64,000 nucleotides of DNA from Betaproteobacteria bacterium (GCA_016716535.1 JADJWD010000004.1:1-64000), one strand, 5' to 3'; positions 1 through 8,459 are shown, counted from the first letter of the stretch. Translations and numbers: made by a program. The notes: generated by a model not told the origin, from the letters alone.

Positions 1-523
1 GACCGCGGCGCGAGGCCCCGTCGTCGACGAGGGCGTCATCGTCGAGATCAGGCGCCCGGGCACCGGCGACGTCGACCGCCGGCGAGGTGGGCGAGGTCGT
101 CGTCACTGGTACTCAACCCCGACTACCCAATGGTGCGCTTCGGCACCGGCGACCTCTTCGGCCGTGCTCGCCGGCCCGTGCCCCACCGGCCGCACGAACC
201 AGCGCATCAAGGGTTGGCTCGGCCGCGCCGACCCCAGAAAGCCAAGGTGCGGCGGCATGTTCGTGCACCCGAGCCAGATCGCCGAGGTGCTGAAGCGCCA
301 CGCCGGCCTCGGCCGTGCGCGGCTGGTCGTCGAAGGCGAGATGGCCAATGACCGCATTGACGCCCAGGGTCGAAAGCCCCGAGCCGGTTGCCGCCGGGCT
401 GGCTGACGCGGTGGCCGGCAGCGTGCGTGACGTGACCAAGTTGCGCTGCGACGTGCAACCTGTCGCCCCCGGCACCCGCCCACCGACGGTAAGGTGATCG
501 AGGACGCGCGCAAGTACACCTGA
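1..523 (+). pseudogene. phenylacetate-CoA ligase-like (PaaK) 3' remnant
   Basis: Translating across frames recovers the C-terminal half of a PaaK-type AMP-forming CoA ligase: GEVVVT near 90, NPDYPMVRFGTGDL near 115-155, GRTNQRIKGWLGRAD near 190-230, GMFVHPSQIAEVLKRH near 255-300, VRDVTKLR near 425, and KVIEDARKYT just before the stop at 521-523. The pieces lie in at least three reading frames, so several indels separate them, and the 5' part is outside the window. The family activates aryl acids to CoA thioesters. Here no full product can be made. Neighbouring genes are decayed in the same way, which argues for real decay, although many sequencing indels would look the same. Confidence 0.75.
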
Positions 524-646
524 GCGGCCGCAGCCAACACCCCCGGGCCCGGCGCAGTTAAGTAATTCCCGCCGGTGCCGGCGCGATCGCGCGGCCAGTA
601 TGCCGCCACTTCATCCTTCCTCAGCCCGCCTCCTCGGAGATTGCCC

Positions 647-1626
647 ATGAAGAAGACCCTTCGCCCCGGGCCTCGGTGGCCGCCCTGGCTACGCAGACTG
701 CGTTTGCTGCCTACCCCGAAAAGCCGATCACGATCGTCGTGCCGTTTTAAGTCGGCGGCCCCACTGACAAGGTGGCGCGACTTCGCTGAGGCGGGTGCGC
801 AAGCTGGCTGGGTAACGCCACGGTCGTGGTCGAGAACGTCGGTGGTGCTGGCGGTACGCTCGGCGCCGGCAAGGTCGCGAAGGCGTCCCCTGACGGCTAG
901 CAAAACTGCCGCTGTTCCACATCGGCATGGCGACGACGCCGACGATGTACCGCAAGCTGAACTACAAGGTGCTCGAGGACTTCGAGTTCTCGGCCTGATC
1001 AACGACGTGCCGATGACGCTGCTCGGCACGCAAGAACCTGCCGGCCAACACTACCCCGAGCTGCAGAAGTGGCTGCAGGACAACAAGGGCAAGATCAACC
1101 TCGCCAACGCCGGCCAGGGGTCGGCGTCGCACCTGTGCGGGCTGATGTTCCAGAACGCGGTGCAGATCGACATGACCACCGTGCCGTACAAGGGCACGGC
1201 GCCGGCGATGAACGACCTGCTCGGCGGCCAGGTCGAGATCATGTGCGACCAGACGACCAACACCACCGGCCAGACCGCCGCCGGCTCGGTGAAGGCCTAC
1301 GCCGTAAACAATTCACCAGTTGCGTCAACACGCCGGTGCTGGCCAAGTTGCCGACGCTCGACGAACTGGGCCACAAGGGCTTCAACGTCAGCATCTTCCA
1401 CGGCCTGTACGCGCCCAAGGGCACACCCGCCGACGTGCTGGCTAAGGTCAACGCGGCGCTGAAGGAAGCGCTGAAGGACCCCGGAGTTCGTCAAGCGCCA
1501 GGAGGGCCTGGCGCCGTCGTCAGCGTCACCGACGGCCGCGTCAACCCGGCCGAGCACAAGAAGTTCGTCGCCTGAGATCGACAAGTGGGGGCGCGGTGAT
1601 CAAGGCGGCGGGCAGTACGCCGATTG
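647..1626 (+). pseudogene. Bug/TctC-family solute-binding protein, frameshifted
   Basis: The start is ATG 647, preceded by a CGGAG ribosome site. The frames together spell a tripartite tricarboxylate transporter receptor: YPEKPITIVVPF after the leader, VVENVGGAGG near 830, GKINLANAGQGSASHL near 1090, TTVPYKGTAPAMNDLLGGQVE near 1180-1240, LPTLDELG near 1350, FHGLYAPKGTPADVLAKVN near 1395-1450, and VNPAEHKKFVA near 1545. Bug proteins are about 320 residues, periplasmic, and bind carboxylates. Length and order fit, but five or more frameshifts break the gene. The adjacent CoA-ligase remnant suggests a lost aromatic- or organic-acid uptake and catabolism cluster. Confidence 0.8.
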
Positions 1627-1670
1627 ATGAACGGCTGGTCGCCGCGCCGGCCCGCGCCGGCGATGGCACG

Positions 1671-2065
1671 ATGAGCCACGAGGCGGCCCGCGAGGGCGGC
1701 TTGCTTTTCGGCGGCGCGCCGCTTGTCCTGTTGACAGCATCGCCGCCGTGACGGCCGACGCGCGCGGCGCCGTGGTCGTCAGCGGCTCGCACGGCGGCAC
1801 AAGCGCGGCGCGCTACGCGATCGCGGCGCGGCCGCTTCTCACCGTCTTCAACGACGCCGGCGTCGGCAAGGACGAGGCGGGCATCGTCGGCCTGGCGATG
1901 CTGCAGGCCGAAGGCCTGGCCGCACTGACCGTGGCACACACCAGCGCGCGCATCGGCGAGGCCCGCTCGACCCTCGAGGACGGCATCGTCGCGCACGTCA
2001 ACGCCGCCGCCGCGGCGCTCGGCGCGCGGCCGGGGGTGCGGTTGCGGGAGTGGCTGGGGGGCTGA
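1671..2065 (+). pseudogene. conserved hypothetical protein, single frameshift
   Basis: The downstream frame from about 1733 to the stop at 2063-2065 encodes DSIAAVTADARGAVVVSGSHGG, then FNDAGVGKDEAGIVGL, ARIGEARSTLEDGIVAHVN and RPGVRLREWL. The upstream frame from ATG 1671 encodes MSHEAAREGGLLFGGAPLVLL. The two halves join if one base is missing near 1732. I do not recognise a named function. The SHGG and HVNAAAAALG motifs resemble a small conserved family I associate with carboxylate-transport loci, but that is recollection, not shown here. It is the third decayed gene in a row on this strand. Confidence 0.5.
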
Positions 2066-2382
2066 TGTCAGAGTCAGGCGAGCTCCACGCGCACAACCTC
2101 GGCCACGACCTCGGCGCTGAACTCTCGTGACCCCTGTCTCTCTTCAGTCCTGCGGGTGTATTGAGGTGCCGAGCGTCGACCTACCGATCCCGATGGCGGT
2201 CAGGTGATCGCTGCGGCCGTCAGAGGCCAGGCCGACCTCATCGACTCGGGCGACAAGCGCGACGAGAGCCTCGCAAGGCTCGCAGCTGAATTGCCAAGAG
2301 CGGCAAAGCCGGCTCTGTTATCACGCCAGGGGACAGAGGCAAAAAGACCTCAGGATCGTCAGGACAGGCTTGATGTCGGGAC
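2066..2382. other. intergenic, no gene seen
   Basis: No ORF here shows coding character or a recognisable motif. It separates the decayed + strand genes from the convergent Rhs-associated pair on the - strand. Confidence 0.5.
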
Positions 2383-2748
2383 TCAGGCGCCGACATACCA
2401 GCGCAGTAAGGCGTACCAACCGGCCAGCACGCCCACGGCGACCACCGGCAGCACAAGGCGTCTGCGATTCAATCCAAACCACACCAGCCACCCGACCGCT
2501 CCGTACAGCAAAGCATTGACGGCAACCGCCGCGGCAGGAATGACAACGCTCCGCTCCTCGGGGTCGGCTATCAAGAACAACCAGCTCGGCCATATGGCAA
2601 CGAGTACCCGGTCGAGGTGCCCGCCCGACATGATCGAGTTGATAAGCGATGGATTCCCTCGAAGGAAGGTCCAGTAAATGGCAAGCCATACGAGCGGAAT
2701 CGCAACACCGACAGCCGCAGCAAAGGCAACGAACCGGCTTTGACTCAT
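2383..2748 (-). CDS. small multipass membrane protein, candidate immunity protein for Rhs toxin tip
   Basis: This 121-residue protein starts at ATG 2748, which overlaps the stop codon of the Rhs tip gene by 4 nt (ATGA), so the two are translationally coupled. The open frame continues upstream, but only this start fits the coupling. Hydrophobic stretches near residues 6-26, 38-55, 62-82 and 90-118 suggest four membrane helices; the N-terminus begins MSQSRFVAFAAAVGVAIP. No known family was recognised. Genes directly downstream of polymorphic-toxin C-termini usually encode the cognate immunity protein. That role is inferred from position and coupling only. Confidence 0.55.
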   Translation of the reverse strand: MSQSRFVAFAAAVGVAIPLVWLAIYWTFLRGNPSLINSIMSGGHLDRVLVAIWPSWLFLIADPEERSVVIPAAAVAVNALLYGAVGWLVWFGLNRRRLVLPVVAVGVLAGWYALLRWYVGA

Positions 2749-3362
2749 GGCCGACCCGGCAAGGCTTCGAAGTAAGGCCGGGGCCCAGGCGATACAGGCG
2801 TCGATACGCCTGCTTGCTGCAAGACTGAGCGAACGAAGTTCGTGCAGTTGTTGCCGCCCAATCGGTACGTGCCAGGGTTGGCGGTCGTCCGCGCAATGAA
2901 GTCCGCCATCTTCTTGTCTTGCTCGGCCGTCGTGCTCACCGTCTTGCATTGCTCGGCCTGTTTGGTATCAGGCTTGATGGCGCCAGGCGTGCCGGTGATT
3001 GCCGCCATACCCGGCGACTCACTGCGCGGGTAGAGCCCAACGGTGGACGAACTGTTGATGCCTATGCCGACGTGCCCGGCTGTCGCAGCGCCTGGGTACA
3101 AGCAGACCGTGGCATCAAGTCCGTCCGGGTCGACCAGGGAGACCGGGTCTGGAGTGCGTACTGGATACGTGTTGATCCCTCCGGCGAGTCCGATGGGATC
3201 TGATTGCGTAGACTCCCCAGGCGCGAGTTCACCGTACCAGGACGACGACGCCAGGCGTGAGTTCACGAGGAGGCTGATCAGGACGGTCCAGCTACCCATA
3301 TGCGTCCTGCCCATCTTGGTAGATGAACGTCTCCCCTTGTCCCACTGGCTCCGACAGAGCAA
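2745..3362 (-). CDS. Rhs core C-terminus fused to a papain-like (NlpC/P60-type) toxin tip, fragment
   Basis: The frame contains the end of an Rhs core (QSDPIGLAGGINTY then VDPDGL) followed by a roughly 120-residue tip. The tip has GHVGIGIN with a candidate catalytic His and NNCTNFVRSVLQQAGV with a candidate catalytic Cys. This His-before-Cys order resembles permuted papain-fold amidases often found as Rhs or PAAR effectors. The core upstream of about residue 50 does not match Rhs, so this is a truncated or orphan C-terminal module, not a full Rhs protein. It may be silent unless recombined onto an intact core. The gene for the candidate immunity protein overlaps its stop. Confidence 0.65.
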   Translation of the reverse strand: MLCRSQWDKGRRSSTKMGRTHMGSWTVLISLLVNSRLASSSWYGELAPGESTQSDPIGLAGGINTYPVRTPDPVSLVDPDGLDATVCLYPGAATAGHVGIGINSSSTVGLYPRSESPGMAAITGTPGAIKPDTKQAEQCKTVSTTAEQDKKMADFIARTTANPGTYRLGGNNCTNFVRSVLQQAGVSTPVSPGPRPYFEALPGRP

Positions 3363-3522
3363 TCCTGGAGTGTCTTGCCGTTAGAGAGGCGAACAGCTAC
3401 TTGATTCTCATCAGCTCGAATGTCTTCGCGGAAGCTCCTAGGCAGGACTTCAGCTCATCAGCGAAAGACGAATCACCAGAGCAGGTTTCCTTCCTCCAGG
3501 CGAAGCGCCCCCGCCCCCTCCG

Positions 3523-4226
3523 TTAAAGCCGAGGGGACTTCGATAGATCGGGTTCAGCCCCTCCGGATCGACGTAGGAGATCGGGTTCCCACCCACATAC
3601 GCATAGGTATTTATCCCCCCCGCGAGCCCTATGGGATCGGATTGCGTGTACCTGCCGAGCGTCGGATCGCAGTACCGGTTCCAGTTGTAACAAAGCCCGC
3701 CCGGCGTCGAAGTACTGCCCCGGGAAGCCCAGGCATGCCGCCGATCGTGCGATGGCCACCGTGCGGTCGAACGCCGTGCTCGTCGCCCGCCACACCACCC
3801 GCCCGGTCGGACTCGTCATCACCTCGGGCCGCCCGAGGTGGTCAGCGAAGCTCGCGTAGAAGGTCCCGGCCGCACGATGCCGAGCAATGTCCCGTCGAGC
3901 CAGACGTAGCTCGTCGCCTGCGGCCCGTCCTCGTGCAGCAGGTACCCGTCGGGCGAGTACATACGTCGGGCGCCGACGCCCGCCCCCCACCTCTTCAGCA
4001 CTCGCTGGTTCAGCGCATTGCTGCGGTAGTCGCCTGGCGAAGACGCTGCTGACATAGAAGCCGCCGAGGTTACTGAAGCCGTCGTAGACGGTAGGTTCGG
4101 CCGCCTACGGCTGTCAGTGGTCACGCTGCCCACCGCGTCATAGCCGAAGGTTGCGGCTCGTGCTGCCGCTGATGCTGGCGAGCGAAGGCGTTGCTCGCCG
4201 GTGTCAGCGTCCAGTTGCCTTCTCAA
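3523..4226 (-). pseudogene. Rhs core remnant (upstream copy), frameshifted
   Basis: On the - strand three frames together spell a typical Rhs core end: FGYDAVGSVTTD, GDYRSNALNQRVLKRWG, MYSPDGYLLHEDGPQA, YVWLDGTLLGIVR, FYASFADHLGRPEVMTSPTG, FPGQYFD, and a second SDPIGLAGGINTY near 3620-3650. Frame changes occur near 3820-3870 and 3690-3730. A short alternative tip follows, with no recognisable toxin domain. Two core ends in tandem (here and at 2745-3362) are the usual signature of displaced rhs C-terminal cassettes. Confidence 0.7.
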
Positions 4227-4346
4227 CCTACGACCCGGTGGACTGCTTGAAGACGGTGACGCGCAGTGGCGACAACCAGGTGTTCAGCTGGGATGCGGTG
4301 GTAACTGCACTGCGCACACACGCGCGGCCAGCTCGTCATCGCTAAG
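4215..4346 (+). pseudogene. Rhs/YD-repeat fragment in opposite orientation
   Basis: The + strand reads YDPVDCLKTVTRSGDNQVFSWDAV, then (after a one-base shift) GNCTAHTRA. This is a YD-repeat unit facing the opposite way to the Rhs debris immediately to its left. The strand switch lies near 4215-4226, and the fragment ends just before the left terminus of the first IS256 copy. It shows an inversion or join of two rhs pieces next to the integron border. Confidence 0.55.
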
Positions 4347-4356
4347 GGGCGCACCG

Positions 4357-5791
4357 GGCGATGTCCGAGGTCTGTTGAACGCGTGAGCTGAAGGTGGCGG
4401 TTCCTTTCTCCTGGATGAGACCATCCAGGTGCCTAGCAAGCAAAGAAAGGAACCACCGAGATGAAGTCTCGCACGAAGCCCGCGCTGCGGGCATTGCCGG
4501 TTGCCCAGGTGCAGATCTCGTTGCCCGTGCAGGGCGTGTTGCGCGATGTGCGCCACGCCTTCCTGGGCCTGTGCATCGATGCTGGCCAGAAGGTGCTGGC
4601 CGCGTTGATGGAGTCCGACCGCATCGCGTTGTGCGGCCCCAAGGGCGTGCCCGATGCCATGCGCCGGGCGGTGCGCGGCGGCAGCACGGCCAGCCAGGTC
4701 GTGCTGGGCGGTCAGCGCATCGCGGTGCGCCGGCCACGGGCGCGCTCGATGGCTGATGGCGAACTGGCCTTGCCCAGCTTCGAATGGGCTGCCCACTGCG
4801 ACCCGCTGGACGCGGCCACGATGGCTGCCATCGCCGCGGGCGTCTCCACCCGCCGCTACGCCAGCACCCAGGAGCCGGTGCCGGCGGCACACCGGCCGCG
4901 CGCCGCATCCAAGAGCGCCGTGTCGCGGCGCTTCGTGCAGCTCAGCCAGGAGCAGCTCGCGCAGTGGCTGGCGCGCCCGCTGGGCGAGGTGGATCTGCCG
5001 GTGGTGATGATCGACGGGATCCACTTCCGCGAGCGCGTGATCCTGCTGGCCATCGGCATCGACGCCCAGGGCAACAAGCACGTTCTGGGGCTGCGCGAGG
5101 GTTCCACCGAGGCCGCCCGGGTGGTGGCTTCGCTGCTGTCGGACCTGATTGATCGCGGGCTCGATGCCCAACGCACGCGGCTGTGGGTCATCGACGGCGG
5201 CAAGGCGCTGCGCAAGGCCATCGTCCAGACCTTCGGCACCACGGCGCTGATCCAGCGCTGCCAGGAGCACAAGCGCCGCAACGTGCTGGAGCACCTGCCC
5301 GAGGACATGCACGCCAGCGTGAAGCGAGCCCTGAAGGACGCCTGGTCGGTATCGGACGCCGAGCTTGGCCGACGTCAGTTGCAACGCCTGGCGAGCTCGC
5401 TGCAGTTCAAGCACCCGGGCGCGGCGGCCAGCCTGCGCGAAGGCCTGGAGGAGACGCTGACGGTGCAGGAGCTGGGCATCACGGGCGCGCTGTACCGCAC
5501 GCTGCGAACGACCAACCCGATCGAGAACCTCAACGGCTCGGTGGCGCGCTACTGCCGCAACGTCAAGCGCTGGGGCGATGGGCAGATGGTGCTGCGCTGG
5601 GTGGCCAGTGCGCTCAGCGATGCCGCCGGGCGGATGCGCAAGCTGCGTGGTTGCAGCCAGATGCGCAGCCTGCTCAAAGCCCTCGACGCTCGCCGCCCAG
5701 AAGCCGAAACAGCAACGCTGCGAACGGCCGCGTAGCATCCACCCATTGGAGCCGTCACCGGCTACGGTTCAACAGCGAGCGGGACATCGCC
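4357..5791 (+). mobile_element. IS256-family insertion sequence, copy A (array border, no target duplication)
   Basis: The element is 1435 bp. Its terminal inverted repeats are imperfect: GGCGATGTCC-GAGG at the left (one C missing relative to copy B) and the complement of GGCGATGTCCCG at the right, both leading into a TGTTGAAC block. It carries one transposase gene. The right flank (5792-5799) is CGGTGGGG, exactly the target duplication around copy B, but the left flank (4349-4356) is GCGCACCG. So this copy has no matching duplication and joins Rhs debris on the left to half an attC on the right. It marks the distal end of the cassette array. Confidence 0.9.
4461..5735 (+). CDS. IS256-family transposase (copy A)
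   Basis: This 424-residue DDE transposase has the usual length for the mutator/IS256 family. Candidate catalytic residues are Asp in VVMIDGIHF (about residue 190), Asp in LWVIDGGKAL (about 255) and Glu in RTTNPIENLNG (about 355). The signature QRCQEHKRRNVLEHLP (about 275) is also present. The ATG at 4461 follows an AAGGAACC stretch. It differs from copy B by one substitution (Leu for Pro near residue 315, CTG versus CCG). It should catalyse cut- or copy-out transposition with 8-9 bp duplications. The long - strand frame across it is antisense only. Confidence 0.93.
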   Translation: MKSRTKPALRALPVAQVQISLPVQGVLRDVRHAFLGLCIDAGQKVLAALMESDRIALCGPKGVPDAMRRAVRGGSTASQVVLGGQRIAVRRPRARSMADGELALPSFEWAAHCDPLDAATMAAIAAGVSTRRYASTQEPVPAAHRPRAASKSAVSRRFVQLSQEQLAQWLARPLGEVDLPVVMIDGIHFRERVILLAIGIDAQGNKHVLGLREGSTEAARVVASLLSDLIDRGLDAQRTRLWVIDGGKALRKAIVQTFGTTALIQRCQEHKRRNVLEHLPEDMHASVKRALKDAWSVSDAELGRRQLQRLASSLQFKHPGAAASLREGLEETLTVQELGITGALYRTLRTTNPIENLNGSVARYCRNVKRWGDGQMVLRWVASALSDAAGRMRKLRGCSQMRSLLKALDARRPEAETATLRTAA

Positions 5792-5891
5792 CGGTGGGGT
5801 GGCTTGCCCGCGAGGGGCAACATGGACAGCGAGCCCCTCGCGGGCAAGCTGCCCCGCCGCGGAGGGTCGCGTGTTGAGCGAGGGGTTAGGC
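5792..5891 (-). repeat. attC 21, distal, truncated by IS256 copy A
   Basis: Only the distal part of an attC survives. It begins at the IS end (CGGTGGGG), includes the hairpin arms GCTTGCCCGCGAGGGGC / GCCCCTCGCGGGCAAGC, and ends in the core GTTAGGC at 5885-5891. The other core half is lost, so the site should not recombine. Confidence 0.85.
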
Positions 5892-5898
5892 CGCAGCT

Positions 5899-6231
5899 TC
5901 ATGGTTGGGCCTGGATTGCCCAGACGAAGGCGAGGACAAGGGCGACTGCTGCGAGAGCAAGAGAGGCATACCAGGCGGCCCTGATGGATGCACAGAAGCG
6001 AATGAAGGAACGGTCACCCGTGGCTTCGTAACGCCGCTCGTCCAGGAACCCGAAGATGTGGCCGGTAGCAGGCATTGGCTGGAGCCAAAGCCAGCGATCA
6101 GGCTGTCCCTCAGCGAGCCATACAGAGGGGAAGCGGTTCTTTAGCGTGTGGGCCATGACGCTCGTGGCAACTACAGTGACCCCGACAAGGAGGAACATGC
6201 CAAAGCTCAACACGACCAGAAGCGCAGTCAT
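5899..6231 (-). CDS. cassette 21: small membrane protein of unknown function
   Basis: A 110-residue protein from ATG 6231. It has one hydrophobic segment at residues 1-28 (MTALLVVLSFGMFLLVGVTV) and one at about 84-106 (AAWYASLALAAVALVLAFVW), separated by a soluble loop containing RWLWLQPMPATGHIFGFLDERR. No family was recognised. It is the last cassette of the array, with attC sites on both sides, the left one truncated by the insertion sequence. No promoter was evident. Confidence 0.65.
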   Translation of the reverse strand: MTALLVVLSFGMFLLVGVTVVATSVMAHTLKNRFPSVWLAEGQPDRWLWLQPMPATGHIFGFLDERRYEATGDRSFIRFCASIRAAWYASLALAAVALVLAFVWAIQAQP

Positions 6232-6268
6232 TGGCGGCTGGGAACGACAGCGGGGCGGCGAATCTGCG

Positions 6269-6398
6269 GCCTAACGTTCGAGCTAAGCGGCTGGCCGTGG
6301 TGGGACGGCTTGGCCGCGCGGCGCAGCATAGACCACGGGCGCCGCGCGGCCAAGACGGCCCGCCGCGGACAGTCCGCGCTTGAGCGAGGGGGTTAGGC
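6269..6398 (-). repeat. attC 20
   Basis: 130 bp, GCCTAAC ... GTTAGGC. Long inverted arms (CTTGGCCGCGCGGCGC / GCGCCGCGCGGCCAAG) surround the AGCATAGACCAC loop. The core supplies the TAA stop of the next gene on the - strand. Confidence 0.93.
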
Positions 6399-7346
6399 AT
6401 CGGTGAGCTTCGCCAAGTGGGGAAGCGTTGCGCGGATGGTTGCCACTAGTTGCTGCCCGGCCTCCTCAGGCGACGCGGAGTCCCACACTATCGTCAAGTG
6501 GTGGTTCGTGTCGAAGTGCGTCTTCGCTACTTGGAACTTGTCCCGCTCGCATGTGTAGATCACAGGCTTGCCGAGCCCTTCCGCATACCCTGCTTCCCAA
6601 TACGCTCCGAGATTGTCGTGCGACAGGTCCGCGACCACAAAGTCGGATGCTCGAATCTCGACCCGCATGCGGTCGTCGATAAGGCCTGCGACAGGTCGAT
6701 CATCGAGTTTGAAGAGGTCGAACCCTGCTCGCTTCGCGGCAGGCTTGAGTATTCGATCAAGCAGCGAGTTCAGCGTCGGGTCTCCAAACTTCATTGCCAT
6801 GAAGGCTTTGCGATACGTTGCGTTGCCGGCTCGGAGCGATTCGTAGTAGTCCCAACCGGAGAAGGTGAGAGCTACATGAGCGACAGACTCTCCGGACAGG
6901 TAGGTTTCATGTGGGCCGGCGACAAGGCCGGTACTCTTCAGATGCTCGATGAGCATCAAGAAGCCAGCATGCGACTTGGAACCGACGACAGCACCTTGCA
7001 GGTCGTAGTTGAGTTCAACTGGCTCGCCTGGGCCAGGCGAGTTCCGGGCTAGCCACTGGACGAGCAAATCCGCCTGCTCTCGAGGACGCGGAAGCGGATT
7101 CCGAAGAATGGCCTCAGCGGTATAGGAGTTCAACAGCAGTTGTTGCTCTGCTTCGTGCGCCTTGCGGACGACATGGCTTAGCTTCGGAGCGGCATCCCTT
7201 GAAAGCAACAAGTTCGGCAGGGTTGCTGCCAAGGTGCCTGTCAGACCGAACTTCCCACAGTGCGAGCAGTTCACAAGTGTGGCGTCCCGACCAGAGGCAT
7301 CTGGTCCGACGACAGCCGAGGCGTCTCCACACAGGGGGCAAGCCAT
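6393..7346 (-). CDS. cassette 20: zinc-ribbon protein with deoxyribosyltransferase/TIR-like domain
   Basis: This 317-residue protein starts at ATG 7346 with a zinc ribbon (CPLCG ... CSHCG, residues 3-29). A middle region of unknown type follows, then a C-terminal domain (about residues 180-300) reading KAFMAMKFGD, ILKPAAKRAGFDLFKLDD, DDRMRVEIRASDFVVADLSHDNLGAYWEAGYAEGLGKPVIYTC. That pattern matches the nucleoside 2-deoxyribosyltransferase-like fold related to TIR domains (conserved Glu in YWEAGYA). Such domains occur in nucleotide-processing enzymes and in defence effectors. The stop codon lies in the attC core. A defence role is an inference from domain type and from integron residence. Confidence 0.65.
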   Translation of the reverse strand: MACPLCGDASAVVGPDASGRDATLVNCSHCGKFGLTGTLAATLPNLLLSRDAAPKLSHVVRKAHEAEQQLLLNSYTAEAILRNPLPRPREQADLLVQWLARNSPGPGEPVELNYDLQGAVVGSKSHAGFLMLIEHLKSTGLVAGPHETYLSGESVAHVALTFSGWDYYESLRAGNATYRKAFMAMKFGDPTLNSLLDRILKPAAKRAGFDLFKLDDRPVAGLIDDRMRVEIRASDFVVADLSHDNLGAYWEAGYAEGLGKPVIYTCERDKFQVAKTHFDTNHHLTIVWDSASPEEAGQQLVATIRATLPHLAKLTDA

Positions 7347-7361
7347 AGAGCGGGTTCCGAT

Positions 7362-7490
7362 GCCTAACGTTCGAGCTAAGCTGCTGACCGCGGCGGGACG
7401 GCTTGGCCGCGCGGCGCAGCATAGACCACAGGCGCCGCGCGGCCAAGACGGCCCGCCGCGGACAGTCCGCGCTTGAGCGAGGGGTTAGGC
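7362..7490 (-). repeat. attC 19
   Basis: 129 bp, GCCTAAC ... GTTAGGC, almost identical in arms and loop to attC 20. The core supplies the TAA stop of the gene at 7485-8006. Confidence 0.93.
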
Positions 7491-8006
7491 CGCAGTTCGC
7501 GCATGAAGCCTTCCGGCCTTGCGTATGGCAGTGTAGGCGGCCCTGAACTGTGTCTTGTAGCCGGGCCCGAGAGCGACAGGGTTGAGAACCAGTCCGTCGC
7601 AGACATAGACACCTTCATACTCGAACACGCCAGTCTCGAACGTAAATGGAGGGTCATCGACGAGTTCGTTCAGTGGTGTCGTGAGCGCCCTCACCTCGTA
7701 TGCGTTCTCGACTCGCTTGTCGATGAAGACAGCAAAGGTCTTGGTGTCCCGGAGGTAGACCCATTGATCGACCTTCATGCTCTTTATGGCGGCGATCACT
7801 GCCGGTTCCACCGCTTGGCCAATGGACTGAAGTTCAGTGACTGCCGTCTCGATCAGTTCCGGCTTGTTCTTCGCATGCGAGCGCGCAGCGGCCAAGTCCT
7901 TCGTGATCGAGCGAGTCCTCTTGATACCTGCGTCGGCGAGCACGCGCAAGAGGATGGCCTTGTAGCCTTCGATGAAGCGGAGCGCCGACTCGCGCGGGAG
8001 GAGCAT
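7485..8006 (-). CDS. cassette 19: hypothetical protein
   Basis: A 173-residue soluble protein beginning MLLPRESALRFIEGY at ATG 8006, which is the first start inside the cassette; the open frame upstream runs into attC and is not used. The N-terminal half is helical (ALRFIEGYKAILLRVLADAG), followed by a central VDQWVYLRDTKTFAVFIDK and a C-terminal YEGVYVCDGLVLNPVALG region. No known domain was recognised. It ends in Ala-Ala-TAA with the stop supplied by attC. GGGAGGAG lies directly upstream as a ribosome site. Confidence 0.65.
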   Translation of the reverse strand: MLLPRESALRFIEGYKAILLRVLADAGIKRTRSITKDLAAARSHAKNKPELIETAVTELQSIGQAVEPAVIAAIKSMKVDQWVYLRDTKTFAVFIDKRVENAYEVRALTTPLNELVDDPPFTFETGVFEYEGVYVCDGLVLNPVALGPGYKTQFRAAYTAIRKAGRLHARTAA

Positions 8007-8012
8007 TCTGCG

Positions 8013-8141
8013 GCCTAACGTTCGAGCTGAGGCGCCCGGAGCGGACGGCTGCCTTGCCCGCGGAACCGACAATAGCCAAAGACGGTTCCGCGGGCAAGGC
8101 AGCCGGCCGTGGAGGGTCGCCTCTCGAGCGAGGGGTTAGGC
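8013..8141 (-). repeat. attC 18
   Basis: 129 bp, GCCTAAC ... GTTAGGC. The arms are GCCTTGCCCGCGGAACC / GGTTCCGCGGGCAAGGC. Confidence 0.93.
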
Positions 8142-8150
8142 TTCACCGCG

Positions 8151-8459
8151 CTACGTAGCGAGGTGCTCACGCACCGGCACCGCGCGTTCAATGTCTCGGA
8201 GTGTCGGCAGCGTTTTCAGATCGTAGTTGGCCTGCATGACCAGCCATGACGTTGCGTCACCGCCAAAGTGCCTGGCCAAGCGTGCGGCCGTGTCCGCTGT
8301 CACAGCACGACGCTCCTTCACGATCTCGTGAATGCGGGTCGCTGGCACCCCGAGCGCGACCGAGAGCGCGTTGACACTCAGTCCCAGCGGCGCTAGATAG
8401 TCCTCGCGCAAGACTTCGCCCGGATGGACGGGACGCATGCGATTGACAGGACGTGTCAT
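8151..8459 (-). CDS. higA: cassette 18: HigA antitoxin (Xre-type HTH)
   Basis: A 102-residue antitoxin starting MTRPVNRMRPVHPGEVLREDYL at ATG 8459, a typical HigA N-terminus. It has an HTH around LSVNALSVALGVPATRIHEIVKERR and continues VTADTAARLARHFGGDATSWLVMQ. The family binds and neutralises HigB and represses the operon. It lies 10 nt downstream of higB in the toxin-first order normal for higBA. Its own TAG stop is before the attC. Confidence 0.9.
   Translation of the reverse strand: MTRPVNRMRPVHPGEVLREDYLAPLGLSVNALSVALGVPATRIHEIVKERRAVTADTAARLARHFGGDATSWLVMQANYDLKTLPTLRDIERAVPVREHLAT

Noticed and set aside
4284..5738. Long - strand frame across the IS256 transposase (also in copy B)
   Set aside because: Antisense to a clear DDE transposase and lacking any domain.
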